A stretch of 64,000 bases of DNA from Limnohabitans sp. MMS-10A-178 (GTDB lineage Bacteria; Pseudomonadota; Gammaproteobacteria; Burkholderiales; Burkholderiaceae_C). Shown here one piece after another: positions 26,702-35,327 of this stretch. The position numbers were made by a program, and so were the translations under genes. Within the stretch, counting starts at the first letter, position 1. The number at the start of each line of letters is the position of its first letter. Under the pieces are notes generated by a model, which was not told where the DNA came from, ran no database searches, and saw only the letters and a program-made list of their open reading frames with translations. The stretch is taken from positions 1,674,001-1,738,000 of the forward strand of contig NZ_NERY01000001.1 of assembly GCF_003063375.1 (NCBI RefSeq), given 5' to 3'.

Positions 26702-28078
26702 ATGAGCTTGCGCATTTACAACACGCTGACCCGCGCTGTTGCCAATTTCTCTCCCGCAGAAGCTGGCCATGTTCGCATGTATGTTTGCGGCATGACAGTG
26801 TATGACTTGTGTCATGTTGGACACGCGCGCTCCAATGTGGCCTTTGACGTGGTTCAGCGCTGGCTCAAAGCCAGTGGCTACAAGGTCACGCACATTCGCA
26901 ACATCACCGACATCGACGACAAAATCATCAAGCGCGCTGTTGAAAACGGCGAAACCATTCGCGCTCTCACCGATCGCATGATCGATGCCATGCACACCGA
27001 CTTTGATGCATTGGGCATTGCCCGTCCTACTGCCGAACCACGCGCCACCGAATTTGTACCGCAAATGCTAAGCATGATTGGTACATTGGAAGACAAAGGC
27101 TTGGCTTACCGCACGCCCCAAGGCGATGTGAATTATGCGGTTCGCAAGTTTCCGGGCTATGGCAAGTTGTCTGGCAAATCGCTTGACGAATTGCATGCAG
27201 GTGAACGTGTGGCGGTGCTCGATGGCAAAGACGATCCGCTTGACTTTGTGTTGTGGAAGAGTGCCAAAGAGTCTGAGCCCTCCGAAGTGAAATGGGACAG
27301 CCCATTTGGCCCAGGCCGACCTGGTTGGCACATAGAGTGCTCGGCCATGGCTTGCCAAATGCTGGGCAACAGTTTTGACATTCATGCGGGCGGTGCCGAT
27401 TTGCAGTTTCCGCATCACGAAAATGAAATTGCCCAAAGCGAAGGTGCCACAGGTGAGACCTTTGCTCGCTTTTGGATGCACAACGGTTTCATCAATGTTG
27501 ACAATGAAAAGATGTCCAAAAGTTTGGGCAACTTTTTCACCATTCGCGAAGTGCTCAAAGCCTTTGATGCCGAAACCGTGCGGTTTTTCTTAGTTCGTAG
27601 CCACTACCGCACACCCTTGAATTATTCCGATGTGCATTTGAACGATGCGCGCGGTGGTTTAAAACGCCTTTACACCGCATTGCAGGCTGCCACGCCAGCA
27701 CAGGTCAACATTGATTGGGCAAATCCCTATGCGGCGCGTTTCAAAGCCGCCATGGATGAAGATTTTGGCACCCCAGAAGCCGTGGCGGTGCTGTTCGATT
27801 TGGCGGGTGAAGTCAACCGCAGCAAGTCAGCCGATCAAGCGGGTTTGCTCAAGGCCCTGGGTGGTGTTTTGGGTATTCTGCAAACAGACCCGGTGGCCTA
27901 TTTGCAAGCTGGCGCAGGCTTGGACGAAGCAGCCATTCAGGCTCACATTCAAGCACGTGCCGACGCCAAGGCAGCCAAGAATTTTGCGGAAGCCGATCGC
28001 ATTCGCAAGCTATTGCTCGAGCAGGGCATTGTGCTCAAAGACTCTGCCGCAGGTACCACCTGGGAAGCCGCTCAATGA
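26702..28078 (+). CDS. cysS: Cysteinyl-tRNA synthetase
   Basis: 458 residues, class I synthetase charging tRNA-Cys. The zinc/cysteine-binding C29 lies in YVCGMTVYD. The HIGH-type motif is HVGH (38-41) and KMSKS is at 270-274. The [10 protein letters not shown] zinc segment (~239-248) and the C-terminal DALR-like helical domain are present. It is the first gene of cysS-glycosylase-accA-tilS, preceded by a terminator-like hairpin in its leader. Confidence 0.96.
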   Translation: MSLRIYNTLTRAVANFSPAEAGHVRMYVCGMTVYDLCHVGHARSNVAFDVVQRWLKASGYKVTHIRNITDIDDKIIKRAVENGETIRALTDRMIDAMHTDFDALGIARPTAEPRATEFVPQMLSMIGTLEDKGLAYRTPQGDVNYAVRKFPGYGKLSGKSLDELHAGERVAVLDGKDDPLDFVLWKSAKESEPSEVKWDSPFGPGRPGWHIECSAMACQMLGNSFDIHAGGADLQFPHHENEIAQSEGATGETFARFWMHNGFINVDNEKMSKSLGNFFTIREVLKAFDAETVRFFLVRSHYRTPLNYSDVHLNDARGGLKRLYTALQAATPAQVNIDWANPYAARFKAAMDEDFGTPEAVAVLFDLAGEVNRSKSADQAGLLKALGGVLGILQTDPVAYLQAGAGLDEAAIQAHIQARADAKAAKNFAEADRIRKLLLEQGIVLKDSAAGTTWEAAQ

Positions 28079-28713
28079 GCCAAGCCGACGTATTGATGAC
28101 TCCCGAATATTGGGCCGCCGCTTGCGCGCACTTGTCTAAAAAAGACCGTGTGATGAAGCGAATCATCCCTCAGTTTGGCGACGTATGCTTGGTCTCTCGC
28201 GGTGATGCGTTTGTAACCTTGGCCCGCAGCATTGTGGGGCAGCAAATTTCGGTCAAAGCCGCTCAATCTGTATGGAATAAATTTGCGGCCCTGAACAAAA
28301 AAATTACCCCTGCAGGTGTTTTGAAGCTCAAAATAGACGACATGCGCGCGGCTGGTTTGTCGGCTCGCAAAGTGGAGTACTTGGTCGATTTGGCGCTGAA
28401 CTTCCATGGCAAAAATGTCAGCGTCAAAGAATGGCAGCACATGGACGATGAAGCCATCATTGCCGAACTTATTGCTATTCGGGGCATTGGCCGGTGGACG
28501 GCCGAGATGTTTTTGATCTTTCACCTCATGCGCCCCAACATCTTGCCCCTCGATGATGTGGGTTTGATCAATGGCATCAGTAAGAACTATTTTTCAGGCG
28601 AGCCAGTTAGCCGAAGTGACGCCCGCGAGGTGGCTCAAGCTTGGCAACCCTATAGTACAGTTGCAACTTGGTATATTTGGCGGTCGCTCGACCCATTGCC
28701 GGTTGAGTATTGA
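28075..28713 (+). CDS. DNA-3-methyladenine glycosylase (AlkA-like, HhH-GPD)
   Basis: 212 residues. It is a base-excision enzyme removing alkylated purines. The HhH-GPD core includes [14 protein letters not shown] (~50-63) and the helix-hairpin-helix [18 protein letters not shown] (~132-149). The catalytic aspartate is probably D161 in ILPLDDVGL. It has no iron-sulphur cysteine loop, which fits AlkA rather than EndoIII/MutY. Its ATG overlaps the cysS stop (ATGA). Confidence 0.9.
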   Translation: MSQADVLMTPEYWAAACAHLSKKDRVMKRIIPQFGDVCLVSRGDAFVTLARSIVGQQISVKAAQSVWNKFAALNKKITPAGVLKLKIDDMRAAGLSARKVEYLVDLALNFHGKNVSVKEWQHMDDEAIIAELIAIRGIGRWTAEMFLIFHLMRPNILPLDDVGLINGISKNYFSGEPVSRSDAREVAQAWQPYSTVATWYIWRSLDPLPVEY

Positions 28714-28734
28714 GTTCCATAAAGGAGGCCCATT

Positions 28735-29709
28735 TTGGCCAAGCGTACATTTTTAGACTTTGAGCAACCCGTGGCGGAACTCGAAGGCAAAATTGAAGAA
28801 CTTCGTTACGTGCAAAGTGAGTCGGCTGTCGACATTTCTGAAGAAATTGATCAGCTCACCAAAAAGAGCCAGCAGCTCACCAAGGACATTTATTCCGATT
28901 TGACGGCCTGGCAAATTACCAAAATTGCCCGGCATCCCGAGCGTCCTTACACCCTCGACTACATCCGCGAAATTTTCACAGACTTTGTGGAAATGCATGG
29001 CGACCGCCACTTTGCCGACGACTTGTCCATTGTGGGCGGCTTGGCTCGTTTCAATGGCTCACCTTGCATGGTGCTGGGTCACCAAAAAGGGCGAGATACC
29101 AAAGAGCGTACCCAGCGCAACTTTGGCATGAGCAAGCCCGAGGGCTACCGCAAGGCTTTGCGCCTGATGAAGACCGCTGAGAAATTCAAGCTGCCCGTTT
29201 TTACGTTTGTCGATACGCCCGGCGCTTACCCTGGCATAGATGCTGAAGAGCGCAGCCAGTCAGAAGCCATTGGCCGCAACATCTTTGAGATGGCACAGCT
29301 CGAAGTGCCCATCATCACCACCATCATTGGTGAAGGTGGCTCGGGTGGTGCATTGGCCATTTCGGTAGCCGATTCGGTGCTCATGCTTCAGTACTCTGTG
29401 TATTCAGTCATCAGCCCCGAAGGTTGTGCTTCCATTTTGTGGAAAACCTCAGAGAAGGCAGAAGAAGCGGCCGAAGCACTTGGCATCACCGCGCATCGTC
29501 TCAAAGCTTTGAATTTGGTTGACAAAATTGTGAACGAGCCCGTGGGCGGCGCACACCGCGATCATGCGCAAATGGCTGCATTCCTCAAGCGTGCTTTGGG
29601 CGATGCATGGCGCCAAGTGACCGATTTGAAACCCAAAGAATTGGTCGAGCGTCGCTATGAGCGTTTGCAAAGCTATGGCCGTTTCACCGACACCAAAGTC
29701 AGCAAATAA
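28735..29709 (+). CDS. accA: Acetyl-CoA carboxylase carboxyltransferase subunit alpha
   Basis: 324 residues. With AccD it transfers the carboxyl group from biotin to acetyl-CoA for fatty-acid synthesis. Family signatures are [17 protein letters not shown] at the N-terminus, [33 protein letters not shown] (~158-179) and [13 protein letters not shown] (~197-209). The start is a TTG at 28735, supported by a strong AAAGGAGG at 28721-28728; no ATG is available near the family N-terminus. Confidence 0.96.
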   Translation: MAKRTFLDFEQPVAELEGKIEELRYVQSESAVDISEEIDQLTKKSQQLTKDIYSDLTAWQITKIARHPERPYTLDYIREIFTDFVEMHGDRHFADDLSIVGGLARFNGSPCMVLGHQKGRDTKERTQRNFGMSKPEGYRKALRLMKTAEKFKLPVFTFVDTPGAYPGIDAEERSQSEAIGRNIFEMAQLEVPIITTIIGEGGSGGALAISVADSVLMLQYSVYSVISPEGCASILWKTSEKAEEAAEALGITAHRLKALNLVDKIVNEPVGGAHRDHAQMAAFLKRALGDAWRQVTDLKPKELVERRYERLQSYGRFTDTKVSK

Positions 29710-30673
29710 TTCTGCGCTTGCTGGCGCGGCATTGCTTCCGCCAAGCTTTCAGCCTGAACTTCCATTGGCCGTCGCTCTGAGTGGCGGCGCCGACTCAACT
29801 GCTTTGTTGTGGGCCTGCGTTCAGCGCTGGCCTGGGCAGGTGAGGGCTGTGCACATTCACCATGGTTTGCAAGATGCAGCCAATTTGTTTGAAGCGCATT
29901 GCCGCGCCTTGTGTGAGCAATGGCAAGTGCCCTTGGTGGTGTGCAAAGTGAATGCACGAAACGAAGCTGGACAAAGTCCCGAAGATGCAGCCAGACGAGC
30001 CCGCTACTTGGCCATGAGCGAGTCTGTTCACCAGCACCCAGATTTGCAAGGCGTGAAGCACATTGCCTTGGCGCAACATGCAGACGATCAAGTGGAAACC
30101 TTGTTGTTGGCGCTGTCTCGCGGTGCAGGTTTGCCAGGTTTGGCTTGCATGCCAAGCCTTTGGATTCGTGATGGCTTGCAATGGCATCGACCGTTTTTGA
30201 GTTTGCCAGGCGCCAAGCTGCGTGAGTGCTTGGTTCAAGCCGGTGTCAGTTGGATAGAAGACCCCACCAACCAAGACGAGCAGTTCACACGCAACCGCAT
30301 TCGCGCGCAACTTTTGCCAGCATTGGAGCGCGCTTTTCCGCAATTTAGAGAGACGTTTGCGCGCAGCGCATCGCATGCAGCGGAGGCGCAAGACATTTTG
30401 AACGACATTGCGCAAGTCGATTTGGCAGGCGTGATGGACAATGGCATGCCCAATATCAAAAATCTTCAACTGTTGAGCTCGGCCAGGCAGTCTTTGGTGC
30501 TCCGGCATTGGTTGAAAGTGCAGCACCAAACCACGCCCAGTGCGGCACAACTGGCTGAGCTGTTGTCTCAAATTGCGTCTTGCATCACGCGCGGCCACCA
30601 ATTGCACCTGAAGGTGGGCAGAGGCTATGTGCGCCGAGAGGGTGCTGGTTTAACTTGGACCGCTGAAAGCTAA
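29657..30673 (+). CDS. tilS: tRNA(Ile)-lysidine synthetase
   Basis: 338 residues. It modifies C34 of tRNA-Ile(CAU) to lysidine. The PP-loop ATPase motif [14 protein letters not shown] (~40-53) is followed by [27 protein letters not shown] (~137-155) and [18 protein letters not shown] (~197-214). It overlaps accA by up to 53 bp. The start may instead be the ATG at 29675; neither has a decisive ribosome site. The C-terminal domain is short, within the range for the family. Confidence 0.92.
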   Translation: MSVCKAMAVSPTPKSANNSALAGAALLPPSFQPELPLAVALSGGADSTALLWACVQRWPGQVRAVHIHHGLQDAANLFEAHCRALCEQWQVPLVVCKVNARNEAGQSPEDAARRARYLAMSESVHQHPDLQGVKHIALAQHADDQVETLLLALSRGAGLPGLACMPSLWIRDGLQWHRPFLSLPGAKLRECLVQAGVSWIEDPTNQDEQFTRNRIRAQLLPALERAFPQFRETFARSASHAAEAQDILNDIAQVDLAGVMDNGMPNIKNLQLLSSARQSLVLRHWLKVQHQTTPSAAQLAELLSQIASCITRGHQLHLKVGRGYVRREGAGLTWTAES

Positions 30674-30680
30674 GCGTATA

Positions 30681-30700
30681 AACCCTTTAAATATAGGGTT
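30681..30700. promoter_or_regulatory. Inverted repeat between tilS and lysC
   Basis: AACCCT, an 8-base A/T spacer, then AGGGTT (30681-30700) lies 7 bp after the tilS stop and 55 bp before lysC. Without a T-run it is a weak terminator; it could equally be an operator in the lysC promoter region. Confidence 0.3.
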
Positions 30701-30755
30701 CTCCCGAGTACAATCGACAGGTTTTGCTGAAATTTCCCTTTATTCACTTTTCAAA

Positions 30756-32018
30756 ATGGCACTGATCGTTCACAAATACGGCGGCACTTCGATGGGCTCT
30801 ACAGAGCGCATTCGAAATGTGGCCAAACGCGTCGCCAAATGGGCACGGGCTGGCCACCAAATGGTGGTGGTGCCCAGCGCCATGAGCGGCGAGACCAATC
30901 GCTTATTGGGCTTGGCCAAAGAATTGGCCCCCGCCAAAACAGACACCGCTTACGACCGCGAACTCGACATGTTGGCCGCTACGGGCGAGCAAGCCTCTTC
31001 TGCTTTGTTGGCCATCGCTTTGCAATCTGAGGGCATGCAGTCTGTGAGCTACGCGGGCTGGCAAGTGCCCATCAAGACCAACAGCGCTTTCACCAAAGCC
31101 CGCATTGAATCGATTGACGACGTTCGCGTGCGTCAAGATTTGGCAGCGGGTCGTGTGGTGATCGTGACTGGCTTTCAAGGGGTAGACCCCGACGGCAACA
31201 TCACCACCTTAGGCCGCGGTGGCTCTGATACATCGGCTGTGGCTGTGGCCGCTGCCATGAAAGCCGACGAGTGCTTGATTTACACCGACGTTGATGGCGT
31301 GTACACCACAGACCCTCGGGTAGAGCCCGAAGCGCGCCGCTTGAAAACGGTGAGCTTTGAAGAGATGCTTGAAATGGCATCGCTTGGCTCCAAGGTATTG
31401 CAAATTCGCTCGGTTGAATTTGCGGGTAAATACAAAGTGCCAATGCGTGTGTTGTCTAGCTTCACGCCTTGGGACATCGACATTCACGAAGAAGCCAAGT
31501 CTGGCACCCTGATCACTTTTGAGGAAGACGAAAAAATGGAACAAGCCGTAGTCTCCGGCATTGCCTTCAACCGCGATGAAGCCAAAATTTCTATGGTGGG
31601 CGTGCCCGACAAGCCAGGCATCGCGTATCAAATTTTGGGCGCTGTGGCCGATGCCAACATTGAAGTCGACATGATCATTCAAAACATCAGCAAAGACGGA
31701 AAAACCGACTTCAGCTTCACGGTGCACCGCAACGACTTTGCGCGCACCATGGACTTGTTGAAGGAAAAAGTGATGCCCGCATTGGGCGCCACGCAAGTTA
31801 CGGGCGATGCCAAAATTTGCAAGGTCTCCATTGTGGGCATCGGCATGCGAAGCCATGTGGGCATTGCCAGCAAGATGTTCCGTTCATTGAGCGAAGAGGG
31901 CATCAACATCCAGATGATTTCAACTTCAGAAATTAAAACCTCTGTGGTGATTGACGAGAAATACATGGAATTGGCCGTTCGCGCCCTGCACAAGGCCTTT
32001 GACCTAGACCAAGCCTGA
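30756..32018 (+). CDS. lysC: Aspartate kinase
   Basis: 420 residues. It makes aspartyl phosphate, the first step to Lys, Thr and Met. The catalytic domain begins KYGGTSMGSTERI (7-19) and includes GRGGSDTSAVAVAAAM (~153-168) and YTDVDGVYTTDPR. Two C-terminal ACT domains (~265-420; VGVPDKPGIAYQI, VGIGMRSHVGIASKM) give allosteric control. It is immediately upstream of tRNA-Ser(GCT). Confidence 0.96.
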   Translation: MALIVHKYGGTSMGSTERIRNVAKRVAKWARAGHQMVVVPSAMSGETNRLLGLAKELAPAKTDTAYDRELDMLAATGEQASSALLAIALQSEGMQSVSYAGWQVPIKTNSAFTKARIESIDDVRVRQDLAAGRVVIVTGFQGVDPDGNITTLGRGGSDTSAVAVAAAMKADECLIYTDVDGVYTTDPRVEPEARRLKTVSFEEMLEMASLGSKVLQIRSVEFAGKYKVPMRVLSSFTPWDIDIHEEAKSGTLITFEEDEKMEQAVVSGIAFNRDEAKISMVGVPDKPGIAYQILGAVADANIEVDMIIQNISKDGKTDFSFTVHRNDFARTMDLLKEKVMPALGATQVTGDAKICKVSIVGIGMRSHVGIASKMFRSLSEEGINIQMISTSEIKTSVVIDEKYMELAVRALHKAFDLDQA

Positions 32019-32035
32019 TATAATTTTCGAGTGCT

Positions 32036-32125
32036 GGAAACGTGACCGAGTGGCCGAAGGTGCTCCCCTGCTAAGGGAGTATGGGGTGTAGAGCCTCATC
32101 GAGGGTTCGAATCCCTCCGTTTCCG
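32036..32125 (+). tRNA. tRNA-Ser(GCT)
   Basis: 90-nt class II tRNA followed by an encoded CCA (32126-32128). The acceptor stem GGAAACG pairs with CGTTTCC. The anticodon loop around GCT (32070-32072) sits in a CTCCC/GGGAG stem. There is a long variable arm, and the T-arm is GAGGGTTCGAATCCCTC. It reads AGC/AGU codons. Its 3' flank is partly repeated ~10 kb away, at the far end of the accessory island. Confidence 0.96.
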
Positions 32126-32142
32126 CCAGCGACTTCTTTCAA
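32123..32142. repeat. att-like repeat at tRNA-Ser 3' end (left)
   Basis: CCGCCAGCGACTTCTTTCAA overlaps the last bases of tRNA-Ser plus CCA and its flank. It matches 18 of 20 positions of 42284-42303. Similarity continues downstream on both sides (AAGCTT-CCCC-GATCTT, then AAGTCACCCTT). It is a candidate remnant left boundary of an island inserted at this tRNA. Confidence 0.4.
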
Positions 32143-32228
32143 TATTTCAATCCTTCAAACGCCTGTTTGCAAGTTGTTGATCTGATTGAATTTTTTCTTC
32201 TCAAGCTTTCCCCGATCTTGAAGAAAGT

Positions 32229-32245
32229 CACCCTTTTAAAGGGTG
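32229..32245 (+). terminator. Hairpin downstream of tRNA-Ser
   Basis: CACCCTTTTAAAGGGTG folds as a 7-bp stem with a 3-base loop, about 100 bp after the tRNA. There is no T-run after it. A related hairpin is at 42329-42345, within the repeated flank. The surrounding 32129-32413 holds no gene I can support. Confidence 0.35.
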
Positions 32246-32413
32246 ATCGAACTGTTGAGACGGCTTTCTGCTCAAAACCTCTTGACTTAGCCCGTTCAAA
32301 ACCTGAATTTGAACCGTACCGATTGCACGCGGTTTTTGCGATGCTGCACACCAACATGAGCCCAAAAAATACTCTTGCGAATGCCAGAATCCCGTCAGTC
32401 GTCCCAAGGTTTC

Positions 32414-32914
32414 TCAGCTTTTGAACCTGTCCGATGCTGATTTGAGATGCCCCTTTGCTTCAACCAGCAGACCGGCCTTCCCTAGACCGAAGGCTGGCAT
32501 GTTCACGTAAACATTCTCATGAGTACCTGGGCTGGCTTTGTAGGTTTCGTGCCATATGCCAACAATACCGTCCGTACCAACAGCTTTATTGAACGCTTGC
32601 CAAGCTGGCAAATGAGCCGAATCTTTGTTCTTTGCGTAATCAATGAGTTGCTCCATTGAACGCCAGTATTGAACCAAAATGATCGTTCGAGAAAACCACA
32701 TCTCGTGGTGTATCAAGCCCAACTCTGGTTTTTTATAAAGTTCCGTGAGCATTTTGGGCATCGCGTTCAACACAGGCAAATACTTGTGAACGGCCAATGG
32801 CTTGTTGATGCGCATACCTATAAGGAAGACAACAAAATCGCCATCCATTCGTGCTGTCATTCGGTCTTTGTGAATCATATGTACTCCAAGAGTCAGATCG
32901 TATTTGGATGCCAT
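32414..32914 (-). CDS. DUF4188 domain-containing protein
   Basis: 166 residues covering the whole DUF4188 family: MTARMDGDFVVFLIGMRINKPLAVHKYLPVLNAMPKML, LIHHEMWFSRTIILVQYWRS (~75-94) and a C-terminal HETYKASPGTHENVYVNMPAFGLGKAG. The pattern recalls dimeric alpha-beta-barrel monooxygenase/heme-binding proteins with conserved His residues, but no activity is established. It has no signal peptide. It is the first gene after tRNA-Ser on the opposite strand, at the left edge of the accessory island. Confidence 0.75.
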   Translation of the reverse strand: MASKYDLTLGVHMIHKDRMTARMDGDFVVFLIGMRINKPLAVHKYLPVLNAMPKMLTELYKKPELGLIHHEMWFSRTIILVQYWRSMEQLIDYAKNKDSAHLPAWQAFNKAVGTDGIVGIWHETYKASPGTHENVYVNMPAFGLGKAGLLVEAKGHLKSASDRFKS

Positions 32915-32927
32915 TCATCCTGTATCT

Positions 32928-33170
32928 TTACTTTCCTTTTTGGAAAAAATTAAGCTTATTAAAAAAGCTATTGATTTTTCCTAAAAACTCTTTGCCGAGT
33001 AATGCGATGCTTAAAACAAACGCGATCTCACCACCCACAATAAGAGCAGTCGTGATGGCCGCTCCCATCTCAATGGATAAATTCAAAAAGGGGAGAATTG
33101 AAATTGCTGCCCAAGCTATGAATGACAATACAAAAAGGAAGTAACCAATAACATGTCTCATCGACTTCAT
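32928..33170 (-). CDS. Small membrane protein, transporter-suffix-like (copy 1)
   Basis: 80 residues with two transmembrane helices: GYFLFVLSFIAWAAISILPFL and AITTALIVGGEIAFVLSIALLG. A basic C-terminus follows (GKEFLGKINSFFNKLNFF). It matches the small 'transporter suffix domain' proteins. A close paralogue lies at 42377-42610, near the other end of the island. The ATG at 33170 is preferred over a GTG at 33191. Its role is unknown. It follows the LysE-like gene on the same strand. Confidence 0.7.
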   Translation of the reverse strand: MKSMRHVIGYFLFVLSFIAWAAISILPFLNLSIEMGAAITTALIVGGEIAFVLSIALLGKEFLGKINSFFNKLNFFQKGK

Positions 33171-33256
33171 TTTTGGCAATCCACTTTCCACGTGAGTTGT
33201 CTAGGACTGCGTCAAAGCGAGAACCTGCGTTGGGCTGGAAGGGGTCTTCGAACTAG

Positions 33257-33946
33257 CTAATCGGCAGCTAAGTTTGGACCCTGAATAGCAGGTGGGCTCA
33301 CATGCAATGCGGATGGTCCTGAGTGTGAAAACAGCTCTCTGACGGTGTTGACTGCTAGCAGCATGAACATGACGGCGCAAAGGCGGTATGTCAATGCCAC
33401 CCATTTCTGACCAGCCTTCTTGAAGATCCTGTCGATTGCAGCTGCGCAGAAAACTGCCCAGGTGACAGAAGCAATCATGAATCCGGAAAAAAAAGTCGCA
33501 TAGTCCTGCATGCTGGGGTCAGCTATTCCAAGCGCTCCCAAAGCACTCCCTAACGCTGCCCAGTACGCTAGATTTTGCGGGTTCGTCAGTGAAAGAATCA
33601 CGCCTGATTTCAATCCCGATCGCGCTTTTTCATCTTGATTTTCATTTACACTGAATGCAATGGAAGCTGCCTTCCAAGAGTCCCAGGAAAGCCAAATCAA
33701 ATAGGCTGCGCCAACAAGGCCTACAGGCCATTTCAATGCGTCGACCTGAAGTAGGAGCCCCACCCCCATCAAACCGAGAACAGCCCATGTTGCATCCCCC
33801 ACAAGTGACCCAATCTGGACGGCGAGAGCGGCCTTAAAACCGCCAGTGGCACCGCGCCGGACAGTCTCAGCAAAAACAGCGCCTGGGGTGGCATTGAACA
33901 CAAGCCCGAGTAGAAATGCAGCAAACAAAATGGTCATGATAGACAT
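33257..33946 (-). CDS. LysE family amino-acid exporter (RhtB/ChpE-like)
   Basis: 229 residues, about six transmembrane helices. The N-terminal signature FLLGLVFNATPGAVFAETVRRG (~12-33) with the conserved Pro-Gly, and later AAYLIWLSWDSWKAA (~80-94), place it in the LysE/RhtB efflux superfamily. The substrate is unknown. It is upstream of the small membrane protein on the minus strand within the island. Confidence 0.82.
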   Translation of the reverse strand: MSIMTILFAAFLLGLVFNATPGAVFAETVRRGATGGFKAALAVQIGSLVGDATWAVLGLMGVGLLLQVDALKWPVGLVGAAYLIWLSWDSWKAASIAFSVNENQDEKARSGLKSGVILSLTNPQNLAYWAALGSALGALGIADPSMQDYATFFSGFMIASVTWAVFCAAAIDRIFKKAGQKWVALTYRLCAVMFMLLAVNTVRELFSHSGPSALHVSPPAIQGPNLAAD

Positions 33947-34004
33947 CGATAGAGTGTTTTAAAGAATAGTTATCCTATCTTCAATTCTCCATCGGCCGTC
34001 GGTT

Positions 34005-34146
34005 CGAACCCCGACCCTGCAAAAAAAGGGGTCTGGAAACCCACGCAACGAGTGTCTGTCTCAACCTTTAGAAAGATGAACTGACCCCCAAGTGCTTGAT
34101 TTGCTTACCCATTAAAAACTTAGGTAGTTTGTGATGACGTATGTTC
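34005..34146. repeat. Island repeat R1 (with tRNA T-arm-like start)
   Basis: It begins with GTTCGAACCCC followed by an A-run and GGGGTCTGGAAA, then GTCTCAAC(C)TTTAGAAAGATGAACTG and AAGTGCTTGATTTGCTT. The same order occurs at 38261-38406 (R2), and the second half recurs in degraded form at 42178-42290 (R3). It borders the HTH gene of unit 1. The rest of the gap 33947-34227 shows no gene. Confidence 0.6.
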
Positions 34147-34227
34147 TGGGCCGCCAAGACTATTTCGAACTGATTCCAAGTCGTTCGAACAATTTACAAC
34201 CCGTTCGGGGCCTCCTTGGGTGCGCTC

Positions 34228-34560
34228 CTAGAACACCTTCTGGACCAGACAGGCTTCTTCATAGGCCTCAATGTCTTTGAGCCGGTACAAAACTTTCCCC
34301 ACGATTTTCAAGTACTGCGGCCCTTCGCCGACGGTGCGCCAGCGCTGAAGGCGTGCGACTGAACACACCCAACGATCGGCAAGTATTGTTTCTGTCAGGA
34401 GCTGGCGGGTAGGTTTGGCCGGGACCTCTGGAGCCAGGTGTTGGGGTTCGAACTTGGGTTCGTTGGCTGCGGTTTTGGCGATGCCGCTGGACAAGGCGTC
34501 CAGCACGTCACCCATTTTTTCAGTCCGTGGGTTCGAAGACGAGGTGTAGCTAGTAGCCAT
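34228..34560 (-). CDS. Small HTH/excisionase-like DNA-binding protein (copy A)
   Basis: 110 residues. The N-terminal ~60 residues are low in structure. The C-terminal half is a MerR/excisionase-type winged helix, with ADRWVCSVARLQRWRTVGEG then PQYLKIVGKVLYRLKDIEAYEE (~61-105). No effector domain is present. The ribosome site GGAGC lies 6 bases before the ATG. A perfect inverted repeat 18 bp upstream of the start suggests autoregulation. It is divergent from the DUF2946 gene, so it may control the metal-uptake unit, or be a leftover recombination directionality factor. Copy B differs by 5 residues, all at ~45-59. Confidence 0.78.
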   Translation of the reverse strand: MATSYTSSSNPRTEKMGDVLDALSSGIAKTAANEPKFEPQHLAPEVPAKPTRQLLTETILADRWVCSVARLQRWRTVGEGPQYLKIVGKVLYRLKDIEAYEEACLVQKVF

Positions 34561-34577
34561 GGGCTTGCTCCTTGATG

Positions 34578-34602
34578 CCTATATGCAGTGGTTTCATATA
34601 GG
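34578..34602. promoter_or_regulatory. Inverted repeat CCTATATG-N9-CATATAGG (operator A)
   Basis: Perfect 8-bp arms with a 9-base spacer in the 209-bp divergent region between the HTH and DUF2946 genes. The right copy is identical at 38839-38863. The symmetry and position fit a dimeric HTH binding site. Confidence 0.5.
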
Positions 34603-34769
34603 TTCATACCGGTTGGCTGGGTTTTTTTCTCAGCAGGGGGTGGTGCATGCCCCGCGAGGTTTTATTTCGACCATTAAAAACGGTGTGTTGTGGGCCTGTC
34701 AAAAGCAGTCGCACCTAACAATTTCGCGATTTTGACTTGGACCACGTTGACTTTTGTCATAATCGGGCG

Positions 34770-35129
34770 ATGCATACCCTGCGCAACTCAAAACTCATCG
34801 CCAAACTGGTGTTGGTGTGGTTTGCGCTGTTTTTGGGTTCTGCCATCGCCGCCACAGTCATCAAGCCTGATAGCTTGCAAATGGTCTGTACGGCGAGCGG
34901 CGGCATGAAAATGGTGGACATAACTGGGGATGACGGGGAGCTCAAAGCCTCGGCTAGCATGGATTGCCCACTGTGTGCTTCAGTAACGGCTCCGCCCCCA
35001 CCGTTGACCGTTCAATTCGAAAAATTCTCCCCCTTGGCGCATGCCCTGCACCCAATTGCAGCGGCCCACATTGCGTCTGTCACTGCGCCGCCGCTTCCTT
35101 CGCGCGGACCTCCGACTTCCCTTCTGTAA
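34770..35129 (+). CDS. DUF2946-type secreted Cys/Met protein (copy A)
   Basis: 119 residues from the ATG at 34770. A signal/anchor helix (LIAKLVLVWFALFLGSAIAA, ~9-28) is followed by a short exported domain. That domain has C40, several Met (38, 46, 48, 64) and the CPLC motif (C66, C69) before a PPPP stretch, the DUF2946 pattern. Such genes are often near TonB-dependent copper receptors (recollection, not searched). A CATAAT box ends 7 bases before the ATG, so the transcript could be nearly leaderless. A TonB receptor follows 198 bp downstream. Copy B is identical except for the last few residues. Confidence 0.72.
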   Translation: MHTLRNSKLIAKLVLVWFALFLGSAIAATVIKPDSLQMVCTASGGMKMVDITGDDGELKASASMDCPLCASVTAPPPPLTVQFEKFSPLAHALHPIAAAHIASVTAPPLPSRGPPTSLL

Positions 35130-35327
35130 CTCTCCAAGCGGTCAGTCTCTGACCTTGGTGCATGACTCAGCCAGTTCAATCGCTGGTGCCTTGCGTCGTC
35201 CTCGTTCGAAAGTGGGATAGCGATAAGCATCCCCTAAGAAAATAAATTTTGGACTTTTTTAATTTCTACACATTTCAAGAGAAAAATGAAAAATAAAGTC
35301 AATTCAATTTAAAAAATTAGTTTTGCA

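Larger units (their letters stand above)
34136..35115. repeat. Large direct repeat, copy A (~980 bp)
   Basis: Nearly identical to 38397-39376 at an offset of 4261 bp. It contains a whole HTH gene, its operator and most of a divergent DUF2946 gene. Differences are a few bases at the left end and a ~45-bp cluster inside the HTH gene. Homology stops within the last codons of the DUF2946 gene. Recombination between copies would delete the TonB receptor and PfpI-like gene. Confidence 0.9.

Noticed and set aside
29795..30607. 270-codon minus-strand frame opposite tilS
   Set aside because: Antisense of a recognised PP-loop enzyme with no recognisable domain of its own.
32167..32424. 85-codon plus-strand frame after tRNA-Ser
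   Set aside because: No ribosome site or domain; lies in repeated flank DNA and overlaps the DUF4188 gene end.
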